Positions 10,833 to 21,608 of a stretch of DNA of 64,000 nucleotides are shown here, piece by piece. The translations under genes were made by a program, and so were the position numbers. Under the pieces are notes generated by a model, which saw nothing but the letters and a program-made list of their open reading frames with translations, was not told the DNA's origin and did not search any database. Source of the DNA: Dyella thiooxydans (GTDB lineage: Bacteria; Pseudomonadota; Gammaproteobacteria; Xanthomonadales; Rhodanobacteraceae); assembly GCF_001641285.1 (NCBI RefSeq), contig NZ_CP014841.1, positions 4,118,501-4,182,500 of the forward strand. Direction: 5' to 3'. Numbering within the stretch: position 1 is the first letter of the stretch; each line of letters begins with the position of its first letter.

Positions 10833-11600
10833 GTGGCAGAAGTCTTTTTCTACGAGCGCCCCGTGCCGCTCAACCGCACCGCCCACAAGGACCTGCGCCT
10901 GAAGGGCGTGCCGAGCCTGAAGTTCGCGGCCAACGTGCATTCGGTGCCGCTGACCGGCGTCGAGTTTCCCGCCGCAGCCCGCGACATGCCGATCCTGTTC
11001 GCCGGCACCGACGTCAAGGAAGCCGGTCCGATGGCCCTGCTTGGCCTGCGCCAGAACGAGAACCTGTTCGTCGACGCGAACGGCCAGTGGATCCCGGGCG
11101 CCTACGTGCCGGCCTTCATCCGCCGCTATCCGTTCATCCTGGCGGAGAAGCCGAAAGACCAGGAAGGCGACGATTTCACCGTGTTCCTGGACGAGGCCTA
11201 TGAAGGCTTCAGCAGTGAAGAGGGCGAGCGCCTGTTCAAGGAAGACGGCACCGATGCGGAGATGCTGACCAACGCCGTGAACTTCCTCGGCGAGTTCCAG
11301 CAGCATGTCGCCCGCACGCACTGGTTCATGGACCAGCTGCGCAAGCACGACCTGCTCGAGCCGCGCAACATCCGGCTGGAGAAGGACGGCAAGACGATCA
11401 ACCTCAATGGCCTGTTCGTGGTCAACGAGGAAAAGCTGCGCCAGCTCGACGAGAAGACCGCGCACGAGTTCCTGAAGGACGGCACGCTGGGCTGGATCTA
11501 CGCCCACCTGTTGTCGCTGGCCAACATCGATCGCGTGTCGGCCCGCCTGAACGACCGTGAACAGACCGAGGCGCCGACCGGCAGCACTGCAGTCAACTGA
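10833..11600 (+). CDS. SapC family protein
   Basis: This 255-residue protein starts at GTG 10833 with GAGGT 7 bp upstream; there is no signal peptide. The N-terminus (VAEVFFYERPVPLNR), the block LKFAANVHSVPLTGVEFP, the phrase PILFAG and the segment GAYVPAFIRRYPF are typical of the SapC family (PF07277). The family is named after a Campylobacter S-layer-associated gene, but its biochemical activity is unknown. The C-terminal part (TINLNGLFVVNEEKLRQL, LGWIYAHLLSLANIDR) is also a family hallmark. The gene has its own putative promoter and a strong terminator, so it is probably monocistronic. The family assignment is firm; no function is claimed. Confidence 0.85.
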   Translation: MAEVFFYERPVPLNRTAHKDLRLKGVPSLKFAANVHSVPLTGVEFPAAARDMPILFAGTDVKEAGPMALLGLRQNENLFVDANGQWIPGAYVPAFIRRYPFILAEKPKDQEGDDFTVFLDEAYEGFSSEEGERLFKEDGTDAEMLTNAVNFLGEFQQHVARTHWFMDQLRKHDLLEPRNIRLEKDGKTINLNGLFVVNEEKLRQLDEKTAHEFLKDGTLGWIYAHLLSLANIDRVSARLNDREQTEAPTGSTAVN

Positions 11601-11622
11601 TCGTCACGGTGATCGACCCGGA

Positions 11623-11656
11623 CCCGCGGCTGCCCGGCAGCCGCGGGTTTTTTTTT
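11623..11656 (+). terminator. Intrinsic terminator after the SapC-family gene
   Basis: A GC-rich stem of about 10 bp (from 11623 to 11647) with a CCCGG loop is followed by nine T (11648-11656). It abuts the stop codon of the convergent acetyltransferase gene. Confidence 0.9.
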
Positions 11657-11658
11657 GC

Positions 11659-12132
11659 TCAGCCCACCGGCTTGGCCATGCGCAGCAGGTCGGTGCCATA
11701 GCCGGCCGCCTCGTACAACGCGCGTGCCCCGTCGTTGCCGGGGAATACGGCCAGTGTGACCAGCGCGCAGCGGTGCTCGCGTGCCCACTCCTCGGCATGC
11801 TGCAGCAGGGCGCGTCCGATCCCCTGGCGCTCGTGGCCCGGCGCCACCGCCACGTCGGAGATGTGGCAGTTGGTGCGGCCGGTGAAGAAGTCCTGGGTCT
11901 TCTGCAGGTGCAGGAAGCCGACCCGCTCGCCGTCGGCATCCTCGGCCACGAACAGGAAGCTGTTCGGCGGCTGGTCGTCCAGGTGATGTGCGATGTCGCG
12001 GCGGATGCCTTCGATGCATTCGTGCCGCCGCCGCCAGGCCGGCAGGTCGAACTGGACGAAGCGCGGGACCAGGCCGAGGATGAAGTCGTCGTCGTCCTCG
12101 GCCAGGCGGATCAGGAGGGAGGGCTCGTTCAT
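11659..12132 (-). CDS. GNAT family N-acetyltransferase
   Basis: This is a 157-residue single-domain GNAT. The acetyl-CoA-binding motif A reads VAVAPGHERQGIGRALLQ (V/I-x-x-x-x-x-x-Q/R-x-x-G-x-G/A), preceded by the beta4 strand CHISDVAV and followed by GARALYEAAGYG, the usual C-terminal Tyr-containing motif B. The enzyme would transfer an acetyl group from acetyl-CoA to an amine; the substrate is not evident. The N-terminus (IRLAEDDDDFILGLVPRF) resembles stand-alone GNATs acting on small molecules or protein N-termini. It converges on the SapC-family gene. The 80 bp upstream, before the outer-membrane protein stop at 12213, hold no further gene. Confidence 0.85.
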   Translation of the reverse strand: MNEPSLLIRLAEDDDDFILGLVPRFVQFDLPAWRRRHECIEGIRRDIAHHLDDQPPNSFLFVAEDADGERVGFLHLQKTQDFFTGRTNCHISDVAVAPGHERQGIGRALLQHAEEWAREHRCALVTLAVFPGNDGARALYEAAGYGTDLLRMAKPVG

Positions 12133-12212
12133 GCGTTCGGGTCGCAGCCGGATGTACTTCTGGTTCTACACCGACGCGCGGGTGCGACGGAAGCCCTGGC
12201 TGCGGTCCGTGG

Positions 12213-13175
12213 CTAGAGGCGGAGCTGCACGCCGGCCGACCACAGCCGTCCCGGTTCGATCTGCAGCCCGTTGACGTGCTCGTGCACCGGCACCTGCATG
12301 AACACGAAGGCGTCCACGCGACGGCCCAGCTTCACGCCCAGCCCGGGACTGAGATAGGCCAGTGTGGCGCCGCTGTTGGCGCGGTCGGCGAAGGCGCCGC
12401 TCTCGCGCTGTTCGCCGTGCAGGTTGAGCTGTACCTGCGGCACGAACATGCCGGCGTCGAGATAGCGCAGACCAAGGTTCACGTTGAGCGAGTTGCCCGG
12501 GCGGAAGCCGTCGCGGGCGTTCATCGCCACCTCGCCCATGGCCTGGCCGAAATAGCCGACCGAGTCGCTGAGGTAGCCGAACTTGTAGACGCCGAACAGT
12601 GCGTCGGTGGTGCCGGTGCCGCGCTGCAGGCCGCGATCCAGCAGCTCGCCGGCGGCGCTGCCGGCGTCGAAGGTCTGCTTGAACGTGCCGGTGGCCAGCT
12701 TCACGCCGAACTGCACGCCCAGGCCCGCATCCGGGCTGAAGCCCTGGTAGCGGGCGACCACGCGGATGTCGCCGATGCCCTGTCCCCTGGAAGACGACAA
12801 CGTGGTTTCGCCTTCCGGCCAGGTCTCGTGGTACCGGCTGAACCAGGGCAGCTGCACCGACAGGCCCCAGGCCCGGTTGAAGCTGTAGTCCAGGCCGAGC
12901 AGGGTATTGCGGTTGATGGTCTTGCGCTGCAGCTCGTCCTCGCTGGGCAGGGGGATGCTGCCGAAGGCGACACGGTCGGAGCCGGACACCAGCCGGGATT
13001 GGTTGAAATAGTCCTGACGCAGGCTCAGGTGCAGCCCGCGCGAGGTGGCATAGCCCTGGCTGGCCCAGTCGGAGTTGAGCGAGCAGCCGCAGGTGGAACA
13101 GGCGGCGGCAACGCCGGGCAGCGTGGCAAGCGCGGCCGCGGCGAGGGAAGCGAGGGGGCGTGACAGGCGACTCAT
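12213..13175 (-). CDS. Outer-membrane barrel protein with N-terminal Cys cluster, last gene of putative copper operon
   Basis: This 320-residue protein has a signal peptide (SLAAAALATLPGVAAA). The mature start carries a cysteine cluster, CSTCGCSLNSDW (CxxCxC), a likely metal-binding or disulfide patch. The rest is alternating beta-strand sequence with a terminal leucine (GVQLRL), fitting an outer-membrane barrel of the broad transporter/MetA-pathway family. The ATG at 13175 has AAGGAAA ahead of it. It lies 64 bp downstream of the TonB copper receptor with a hairpin between them, in an operon with DUF2946 and TlpA-like proteins. A role in copper handling is inferred from this context and the cysteines; I do not know a characterised member. 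Confidence 0.7.
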   Translation of the reverse strand: MSRLSRPLASLAAAALATLPGVAAACSTCGCSLNSDWASQGYATSRGLHLSLRQDYFNQSRLVSGSDRVAFGSIPLPSEDELQRKTINRNTLLGLDYSFNRAWGLSVQLPWFSRYHETWPEGETTLSSSRGQGIGDIRVVARYQGFSPDAGLGVQFGVKLATGTFKQTFDAGSAAGELLDRGLQRGTGTTDALFGVYKFGYLSDSVGYFGQAMGEVAMNARDGFRPGNSLNVNLGLRYLDAGMFVPQVQLNLHGEQRESGAFADRANSGATLAYLSPGLGVKLGRRVDAFVFMQVPVHEHVNGLQIEPGRLWSAGVQLRL

Positions 13176-13202
13176 GGCGGTTTCCTTGGAATGCGGGGCC
13201 AA

Positions 13203-13222
13203 GGTACGCCTTGCGGCGTACC
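13203..13222 (-). other. Intercistronic hairpin between oprC and the Cys-cluster barrel gene
   Basis: A perfect 8-bp inverted repeat (13203-13210 and 13215-13222) with a 4-base loop lies between the two genes, without a T-run on either side. It could stabilise the upstream message or reduce read-through into the last gene. Confidence 0.5.
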
Positions 13223-13239
13223 CGTGGGTCTGATCTGGG

Positions 13240-15357
13240 TCAGAGGTGGATGGCGAGCTTCATCCAGGCGGTGCGCCCGGGCTCGTTCACGCGGACGGTG
13301 CTGACGTAGCCGACCAGTCCGGTCGGGGCGGCGTTGAGGTGCTCGGCGTAGGTCCTGTCCAGCAGGTTGTCGATGCCGGCGCTCAGCGTCAGATGCCGGC
13401 CGAGACGGTAGCTGCCGTTGAGCGAGAGCACGCCGAAGCCGCCGCTGGTCCCCAGGTCCTGGCCGACGATGTTGCCTTCGCCGACCGCCACCCGACGCTG
13501 GGCGGCGGCGACGCGCCAGAGTGCGCCCACCGACCATGCATCGCGTGCATAGGTGAGCCCGAAGCGGGCTTCCAGCGGCGGCATCTGCGGCAGCGGGCGA
13601 TGCTCGGTGCGGTTCTGGCCCCAGGCAGTGCTGAGCGAGGCATCGCCGCTCCAGTGCGGATCGAATGCATAACTCACGCCGGCTTCGCCGCCGGCAATGC
13701 GCGCCTGCACGTTGCTGGCCGTCCCCGTGCCCATGGCGCTGGCCGGGTAACGCATCAGGATGAAGTCCTGCACCATGCCGGCGTAGCCGGAGACCCAGGC
13801 CTTCATGCGGGCGTCGTGGTACTGCAGGCCGATGTCCAGCTGGGCAGTGCGTTCCGGTTGCAGGTTGCGGAAGCTGGTGACGGAGGTGTCCACGTGCCCG
13901 CCGAACAGCTCCCAGTAGTCGGGGAAACGCTCGACATGGCCGATGCCGGCGTAGAACGTGGCCGGCGCGGAGGCGAGGTCCCTTTCGTAGCGCACGAAAC
14001 CCGAGGGCAGTGTGTCGGAGCGGCTCGCCGTGACCTTGGTCGTGCTGCTGCCCATGCCACCACTCATACCGCCGCCCATGCCGCTGGTGCCGGCGGAAGG
14101 CAGGGTGAGCTGGTAGCCGCGGGCCTGTGCGCGGTCCAGCCGGATGCCGCTGATCACGCGCTGGCGGGGCGCAAGGGTCCAGCGCAGCTCGCCGAACGCG
14201 CCGACGTCGCTCATGCGGGCGTCGCGCAGGCGCGGCAGCAGACCGTAGTAGATCATGCTGTCCGGCGGGCCGCCGTTGCGCAAGGTGTGTGCGTTGGTCG
14301 AGCCGTCCATGCCGGCGACCAGCTCCAGCACCTCGTCCCAGCGCCAGGTGCCGGCGATGCGCCCGCCGCGGGTGCGCCGGGCCACGTTGGAGGCCATCGC
14401 CATCGGCATCATGCTGGCCGGATCGGGCTGGCGCAGCGTGTAGTTGTCCATCACGTGGTCGGCGTAATGGGTGTACGCCTGCACTTCCAGCGTGTCCCAA
14501 TGATGCGTGAGGTGCTGCTGCACGAGCGTCAGGCCGGCGCTTTCGCGCAGGAACTGCGAGCCATCCATGCCGCTGAAGGCATAGGCGGCCTGGCCGTTGC
14601 CCTTGCCGACGGCCAGTTCCAGCCGGGTGTCGTCACTGGGCGTCCAGCCCACGGTGGTGTCGACGTTCCAGCGGTCGTAGCGCGAGTGCACGCGGTGGCC
14701 GGCGCCGTCGGCGTAGTCCTGCGAATGGGTGTGGTTGGCGGCAACCCCCAGGTAGCCGGTCGGGGCGCCGGTGCGCAGGTCCAGGTTCTGGTCGTTGCGG
14801 CCCCAGGAGCCGCCGAGCACGCTGGCGTCGACGCGGTAACCCGGTTCGGCGTAGCGGCTGAAGTCGCGGTCGAAGCGCACCACGCCGGCCGAGTTGCCGG
14901 GCCCGTAGATCACCGTTTCCGGGCCCTTGATCACGGTGACGCGATCGTAGTTTTCCGGCGCGATGTAGGCGGTCGGCGGGTCCATGCGTGACGGGCAGCC
15001 GCCGGCGATCTGGCCGCCGTCCATCAGGATGCCCAGTCGCGAGCCGCTCATGCCGCGCAGCACCGGATCGCCGTTGCTGCCGCCTTTGCGGATCACCGAG
15101 AAGCCGGGAATGCTCCTGAGCAGGTCGGCGCCGTCGCTGGCCGGCACCGGCTGGCGCGGGGCCTTCGGGTCGGTCACGACGGTGAGCGGGCTATCCTGCA
15201 TCGGTGCGGTGACCACGACCGGCGCCAGTTCGGTCGCCGGGTCCGCGTCGGTGGCGAGTGCGGGGCCGGCAAGCGCCAGCGCGATGGCGCCGACAAGGGC
15301 GCGCGGCAGGAAGTGGGCGTGCGCAGGCGCACGCCGATGAAGCGTCGGATGAGTCAT
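13240..15357 (-). CDS. oprC: TonB-dependent copper receptor (OprC/NosA type)
   Basis: This is a 705-residue outer-membrane receptor taking up copper with energy from TonB. After a signal peptide (about 1-36), the plug holds the TonB-box-like APVVVTAP and the family signature GGQIAGGCPSRMDPP. Its Cys121-x3-Met125 pair matches the CxxxM copper site described for Pseudomonas OprC. The barrel contains two methionine-rich stretches (SMMPMAMA, and GMGGGMSGGMG), unusual for TonB receptors in general but fitting soft-metal binding. The ATG 15357 follows AGGGA. The barrel ends in VRVNEPGRTAWMKLAIHL. Genes on both sides (DUF2946 upstream, Cys-cluster barrel downstream) support a copper role. Annotation as copper receptor is confident; direction and ligand state are inferred. 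Confidence 0.9.
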   Translation of the reverse strand: MTHPTLHRRAPAHAHFLPRALVGAIALALAGPALATDADPATELAPVVVTAPMQDSPLTVVTDPKAPRQPVPASDGADLLRSIPGFSVIRKGGSNGDPVLRGMSGSRLGILMDGGQIAGGCPSRMDPPTAYIAPENYDRVTVIKGPETVIYGPGNSAGVVRFDRDFSRYAEPGYRVDASVLGGSWGRNDQNLDLRTGAPTGYLGVAANHTHSQDYADGAGHRVHSRYDRWNVDTTVGWTPSDDTRLELAVGKGNGQAAYAFSGMDGSQFLRESAGLTLVQQHLTHHWDTLEVQAYTHYADHVMDNYTLRQPDPASMMPMAMASNVARRTRGGRIAGTWRWDEVLELVAGMDGSTNAHTLRNGGPPDSMIYYGLLPRLRDARMSDVGAFGELRWTLAPRQRVISGIRLDRAQARGYQLTLPSAGTSGMGGGMSGGMGSSTTKVTASRSDTLPSGFVRYERDLASAPATFYAGIGHVERFPDYWELFGGHVDTSVTSFRNLQPERTAQLDIGLQYHDARMKAWVSGYAGMVQDFILMRYPASAMGTGTASNVQARIAGGEAGVSYAFDPHWSGDASLSTAWGQNRTEHRPLPQMPPLEARFGLTYARDAWSVGALWRVAAAQRRVAVGEGNIVGQDLGTSGGFGVLSLNGSYRLGRHLTLSAGIDNLLDRTYAEHLNAAPTGLVGYVSTVRVNEPGRTAWMKLAIHL

Positions 15358-15484
15358 GGAAATCCCTGGAGTCGGCAACGACGCGCGGCACGCAGGCCGC
15401 GCGCGATCACGGGGCGGATGCGCTGGCCAGTCGGCGGTCCGGAAGGGCCGGCGACGGGCGGTCAGCTATTCGCGTGGCGTGGGT

Positions 15485-15853
15485 TCAGGCGTGCGCGACG
15501 ACAGGAGGACCGCGGGGTGCGGCCGCGAGCAGCACGATCGTGCTGCGTTCGGGCGGCCGGACGGCAGTGGGCGACGGACCGGCCAGCGCAAGCCCTGGAA
15601 CCTGTACCGGCGATGCGTCGGGCAGCATCGAATGCCCGGCCATCATGCCGCAGTAGCCGCACTTCTCCAGCAGGTGGCCGGCCGGCGGCGTCTGCGTGCC
15701 GTCCGGGTGGTGCACGCCGCAGGCACCGATGCTGACCAGCGAATCCAGCGGGTTCGCCAGCGTCTGCGACACCACGGGCGCGACGATCGTCAGCCACAGG
15801 GCGACGATGGCGAGCCAGGCGACGAAGCCTCGTTGGCGGCGTGGAATGGGCAC
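15485..15853 (-). CDS. DUF2946 family protein (copper-operon associated)
   Basis: This small 122-residue protein has one N-terminal hydrophobic segment (GFVAWLAIVALWLTIVAP) and a periplasmic Cys/His-rich motif ACGVHH...HLLEKCGYCGMMAGH, the hallmark of DUF2946. A Pro/Ala-rich tail follows. The start is GTG 15853 and no convincing ribosome-binding site is visible, so translation may be coupled to or depend on the upstream gene. DUF2946 genes are recurrently found next to copper receptors and cupredoxins; the C-x2-C plus histidines suggest metal binding, which is inference. It sits between the TlpA-like gene (86-bp gap) and oprC (127-bp gap), all on the same strand. Confidence 0.75.
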   Translation of the reverse strand: MPIPRRQRGFVAWLAIVALWLTIVAPVVSQTLANPLDSLVSIGACGVHHPDGTQTPPAGHLLEKCGYCGMMAGHSMLPDASPVQVPGLALAGPSPTAVRPPERSTIVLLAAAPRGPPVVAHA

Positions 15854-15939
15854 GGAAAGGCGGTCTCGCGATCTCGGCGACCCGGCATCTTGTCACGGTC
15901 GCCGGGGCGACCGTAAGCCACTGCGGCAGGGTGCCGCTG

Positions 15940-16479
15940 TCAGTGTGGGACGGCGGCCTGGGGCTTGGTGGCGTCGGCCAGCAGGCCGTTGATCTCGGCG
16001 AGGATCCCGTCGAGATCGCTCTCGTCGTAACCCACGTGCAGGTTGGCCAGCGTGCCGTCCGGATGGAAGATCGCCATCACCGGGATGCCGTCGTCGCTGC
16101 CGTAGGGGCGCCCGACCCTGCCGTCACCGTCGCGGCTCATCAGCAGGGTCGGCAGGATGCGATGCATGTTGCGCGACACCGCGGCGAACGTCCGCACACT
16201 CTCACGGTGATTCACCGCCACGATCTGCAGCGGCAGGTGCTTCTGGATCGCCACCTGCTGGATGTTGCCCAGGGTGGGCATCTCCTTCATGCAGTAGCCG
16301 CACCAGGTGGCCCAGAAGCTCACCACCACCTTGCCGCGCAGGGGCGAAAGCGTGAGATGGGTGCCGTCGCGAGTGATGCCCAGTGCGTCCGGTGGCGTGT
16401 CGCCGGGTTTCAGTGTCGCCCCGGCGAAGGTGGGGGTGCAGGCGAGCAGGCAGGCGAACAGCACGGCAATCCGACGCAT
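15940..16479 (-). CDS. TlpA/ResA-like periplasmic thiol-disulfide oxidoreductase
   Basis: This 179-residue protein has a signal peptide (RRIAVLFACLLACTPTFAGA) and a thioredoxin fold with the active site WCGYC (Cys60, Cys63) in FWATWCGYCMKEMP. The strand IVAVNHRES and the cis-proline region GIPVMAIFHPDG follow, then a C-terminal helix. TlpA-like proteins reduce disulfides in periplasmic clients, including apocytochromes and copper-site proteins. As first gene of a minus-strand run leading into DUF2946, oprC and the Cys-cluster barrel, it probably keeps their cysteines reduced; this is inferred from context. The ATG at 16479 (GGGGAA upstream) is preferred to a longer frame reaching 16668. The upstream 77 bp to the acyl-CoA dehydrogenase terminator must hold the promoter. 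Confidence 0.85.
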   Translation of the reverse strand: MRRIAVLFACLLACTPTFAGATLKPGDTPPDALGITRDGTHLTLSPLRGKVVVSFWATWCGYCMKEMPTLGNIQQVAIQKHLPLQIVAVNHRESVRTFAAVSRNMHRILPTLLMSRDGDGRVGRPYGSDDGIPVMAIFHPDGTLANLHVGYDESDLDGILAEINGLLADATKPQAAVPH

Positions 16480-16556
16480 GGATTTTCCCCGATGAAGGCC
16501 CGCGGCGTAGCAATCGCCTGGCCCTGCGACAGTGGCCGCGAGATCGGCTGTCGCGC

Positions 16557-16587
16557 AAAAAAAAGCGCCCGGCAGGGCCGGGCGCTT
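16557..16587 (-). terminator. Intrinsic terminator of the acyl-CoA dehydrogenase transcript
   Basis: Read on the minus strand, an 11-bp stem (16577-16587 with 16563-16573) and 3-base loop are followed by a T-run (16557-16564 on the complement). It lies 20 bp after the acyl-CoA dehydrogenase stop and insulates the copper operon. Confidence 0.9.
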
Positions 16588-16607
16588 CGGAAGGGGCGTC
16601 GACGGCG

Positions 16608-18398
<1,791 letters not shown>

Positions 18399-18440
18399 GG
18401 CGATGTCCTTCGGTGGAATGGGTGGGATGTGAGGAGCGGA

Positions 18441-18920
18441 TCAGCGGAAGGTGCCGGGTATCCCGGGCACGGGCGACAGCCAGTCGTTGCCGCTGAAGTC
18501 GAAATCGCGGGCCTGCTTTTCCTGCTCGGGCTTGGCTCGGGCGGTGCCGCTCACCCGGTAGGCGAGCGAACCGGCGCTGCCCTTGGCCGCGACGGCGGCC
18601 AGCGCGGCGGTCATCTGTGAGGTCGGCAGCACGTCAATGTCCACCACGTCGCCGGAGAGGGCAGGGATATCGCGCTTGAAGGTGCCGTGCAGGCGCACCG
18701 GCTCGAGCTGCGCCACCTGCAGCGTGCCCTCCAGCGAGGTGAAGTCCATCTCGCCGTAGCTGTTGTTCTGGATGCGCACGGTGAGGTGCCATCCGCCGCC
18801 GGGCTGAACCTGCAACTGCTGGATGCTGACCGCTGGCGGGAACACGCTCTTGCGCGGCGGCCCGCAGGCGACCAGGCCCAGGGCGAGCACGGCGGGGGCG
18901 ATCCAGCGGGGCAGGCGCAT
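18441..18920 (-). CDS. LEA type 2 family lipoprotein
   Basis: This 159-residue protein has a lipoprotein signal (APAVLALGLVACG). The mature domain has the WHy/LEA-2 beta-sandwich pattern (VSIQQLQVQPGGGWHLTVRI, FTSLEGTLQVAQ, SGDVVDIDVLP). These domains in eukaryotes act in stress tolerance; bacterial lipoprotein versions have no firm role. Two start codons adjoin, GTG 18923 and ATG 18920, both in range of GGAG; ATG is chosen. The 42-bp gap to the acyl-CoA dehydrogenase on the same strand and the single upstream operator suggest one transcript, perhaps linking envelope lipid status to fatty-acid degradation, which is inference. Confidence 0.75.
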   Translation of the reverse strand: MRLPRWIAPAVLALGLVACGPPRKSVFPPAVSIQQLQVQPGGGWHLTVRIQNNSYGEMDFTSLEGTLQVAQLEPVRLHGTFKRDIPALSGDVVDIDVLPTSQMTAALAAVAAKGSAGSLAYRVSGTARAKPEQEKQARDFDFSGNDWLSPVPGIPGTFR

Positions 18921-18931
18921 CACGGCTTCTC

Positions 18932-18945
18932 CAAACGATCGTTTG
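18932..18945 (-). promoter_or_regulatory. Palindromic operator matching the PsrA (TetR-family) consensus
   Basis: CAAACGATCGTTTG is a perfect 14-bp palindrome and fits the published PsrA pattern (G/C)AAAC-N2-4-GTTT(G/C) with N4. It sits directly before the ribosome-binding site of the lipoprotein-acyl-CoA dehydrogenase pair, and a TAGAAT -10-like hexamer lies just upstream (minus strand, about 18953-18958). Binding would repress until long-chain acyl ligands are present. The match is seen; regulator identity is inferred. Confidence 0.65.
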
Positions 18946-19099
18946 AATCTCTGATTCTAACCACCTTTGCATGGCGGCCGAAACCGTCCACGCCGTCGCA
19001 GCCGAAAACCCGCTGCCGGCCAGCGACGCGCGCCGTCGCGGTTCCCACGTTCATGCCGAACGGGCATGATCGGGGTTTGCCTGTCACCGGAATGTCCGC

Positions 19100-19567
19100 A
19101 TGCCCGCACGCTTCGTCGCCCGCCGTTCGCCGATCCACGGCAACGGTGTCTTCGCCACCGATGTGATCCGCAAGGGGGAGGAGATCGTCCAGTACAAGGG
19201 CACGCTGATGACCCACGCCGAGGCCGACGAGATGTACGGCGACGGCGGCGAGACCGGGCACACCTTCCTGTTCACCCTCAACGACGACTACATCATCGAC
19301 GCCAACCGCAACGGCAACACGGCGCGCTGGATCAACCACAGCTGCGATCCGAACTGCCGCGCCGTGGTGGAGGAAAGCGCCAACGGCGACCTGCGCAAGG
19401 ACAAGGTGATGATCGAGGCGATCCGCACGATCAGGCCCGGCGAGGAACTCACCTACAACTACGGCATCGTGCTGGAAGTGCCGCACACCGCGCGGCTGAA
19501 GAAGCTGTGGAAGTGCCTGTGCGGTTCGCCGAAGTGCACCGGCACGCTGCTGCAGCCCAAGCGCTGA
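19100..19567 (+). CDS. SET domain protein-lysine N-methyltransferase
   Basis: This 155-residue protein is almost entirely a SET domain. The SAM-binding start reads RRSPIHGNGVFA, the knot-forming motif is WINHSCDPNC, and ELTYNYG carries the catalytic tyrosine. A post-SET zinc cluster (CLCGSPKCTG) closes the active site. SET enzymes transfer methyl groups to lysine side chains of proteins. Bacterial stand-alone SET proteins occur across Xanthomonadales, Legionella and Chlamydia, with targets including nucleoid proteins or host histones; the target here is unknown. There is no secretion signal. It is a single gene with the repeat array directly 3' to it, convergent with glpK. Confidence 0.9.
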   Translation: MPARFVARRSPIHGNGVFATDVIRKGEEIVQYKGTLMTHAEADEMYGDGGETGHTFLFTLNDDYIIDANRNGNTARWINHSCDPNCRAVVEESANGDLRKDKVMIEAIRTIRPGEELTYNYGIVLEVPHTARLKKLWKCLCGSPKCTGTLLQPKR

Positions 19568-19607
19568 GGGTCGCGGCCGGCTTTTGTCCCGCCGCGTCGA
19601 CGTTCAT

Positions 19608-19930
19608 GTAGGAGCCCACCCTGTGGGCGATCGATGCAGCGGCGTGGCGGGGCCGGATCGCGCACAGGGTGCGCTCCTACAGGGCCATGTTTCGCAGGAG
19701 CCCATCTTGTGGGCGATCGATGCAGCGGCGTGGCGAGGCCGGATCGCGCACAGGGTGCGCTCCTGCAGGGGCATGTTTCGTAGGAGCCCATCTTGTGGGC
19801 GATCGATGCAGCGTCGTGGCGAGGCCGGATCGCGCACAGGGTGCGCTCCTACAGGGGCATGTTTCGTAGGAGCCCACCCTGTGGGCGATCGATGCAGCGG
19901 CGTGGCGAGGCTGGCCGCCCACAGGGAGCA
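19608..19930. repeat. Tandem array of 86-bp palindromic (REP-like) units
   Basis: Units begin at 19608, 19694, 19780 and 19866, a period of exactly 86 bp: three full copies and one degenerate copy ending near 19930. Each has arms starting GTAGGAGC and ending GCTCCTAC about 73 bp apart, with inner CCCTGTG/CACAGGG arms, so each can fold into a long imperfect hairpin. A 13-bp spacer (AGGGGCATGTTTC in the later copies) joins them. The array fills the gap between the convergent SET and glpK genes. A single perfect version lies at 49211-49282. Such elements are typical of Xanthomonadales intergenic regions and are normally mobilised by RAYT-type transposases; none is in this window. Confidence 0.9.
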
Positions 19931-19943
19931 AGGGCGCGAAGAT

Positions 19944-21524
<1,581 letters not shown>

Positions 21525-21608
21525 TCACGCCGGGGTAACGCGACGACGACGCCCCGGCGATGCGCGACCTGCGACATTCATCCTCCCCACTTGCCGAGGA
21601 TCCCCGCC

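Noticed and set aside
13229-13244. TCTGA-N6-TCAGA dyad that could be an operator
   Set aside because: It includes the oprC stop codon and has no promoter nearby; probably chance.
19608-19930. Regularly spaced repeats that could suggest a CRISPR array
   Set aside because: The repeat part is about 73 bp and palindromic, the linker is only 13 bp and constant, and no cas gene is present. It is a tandem REP-like array.
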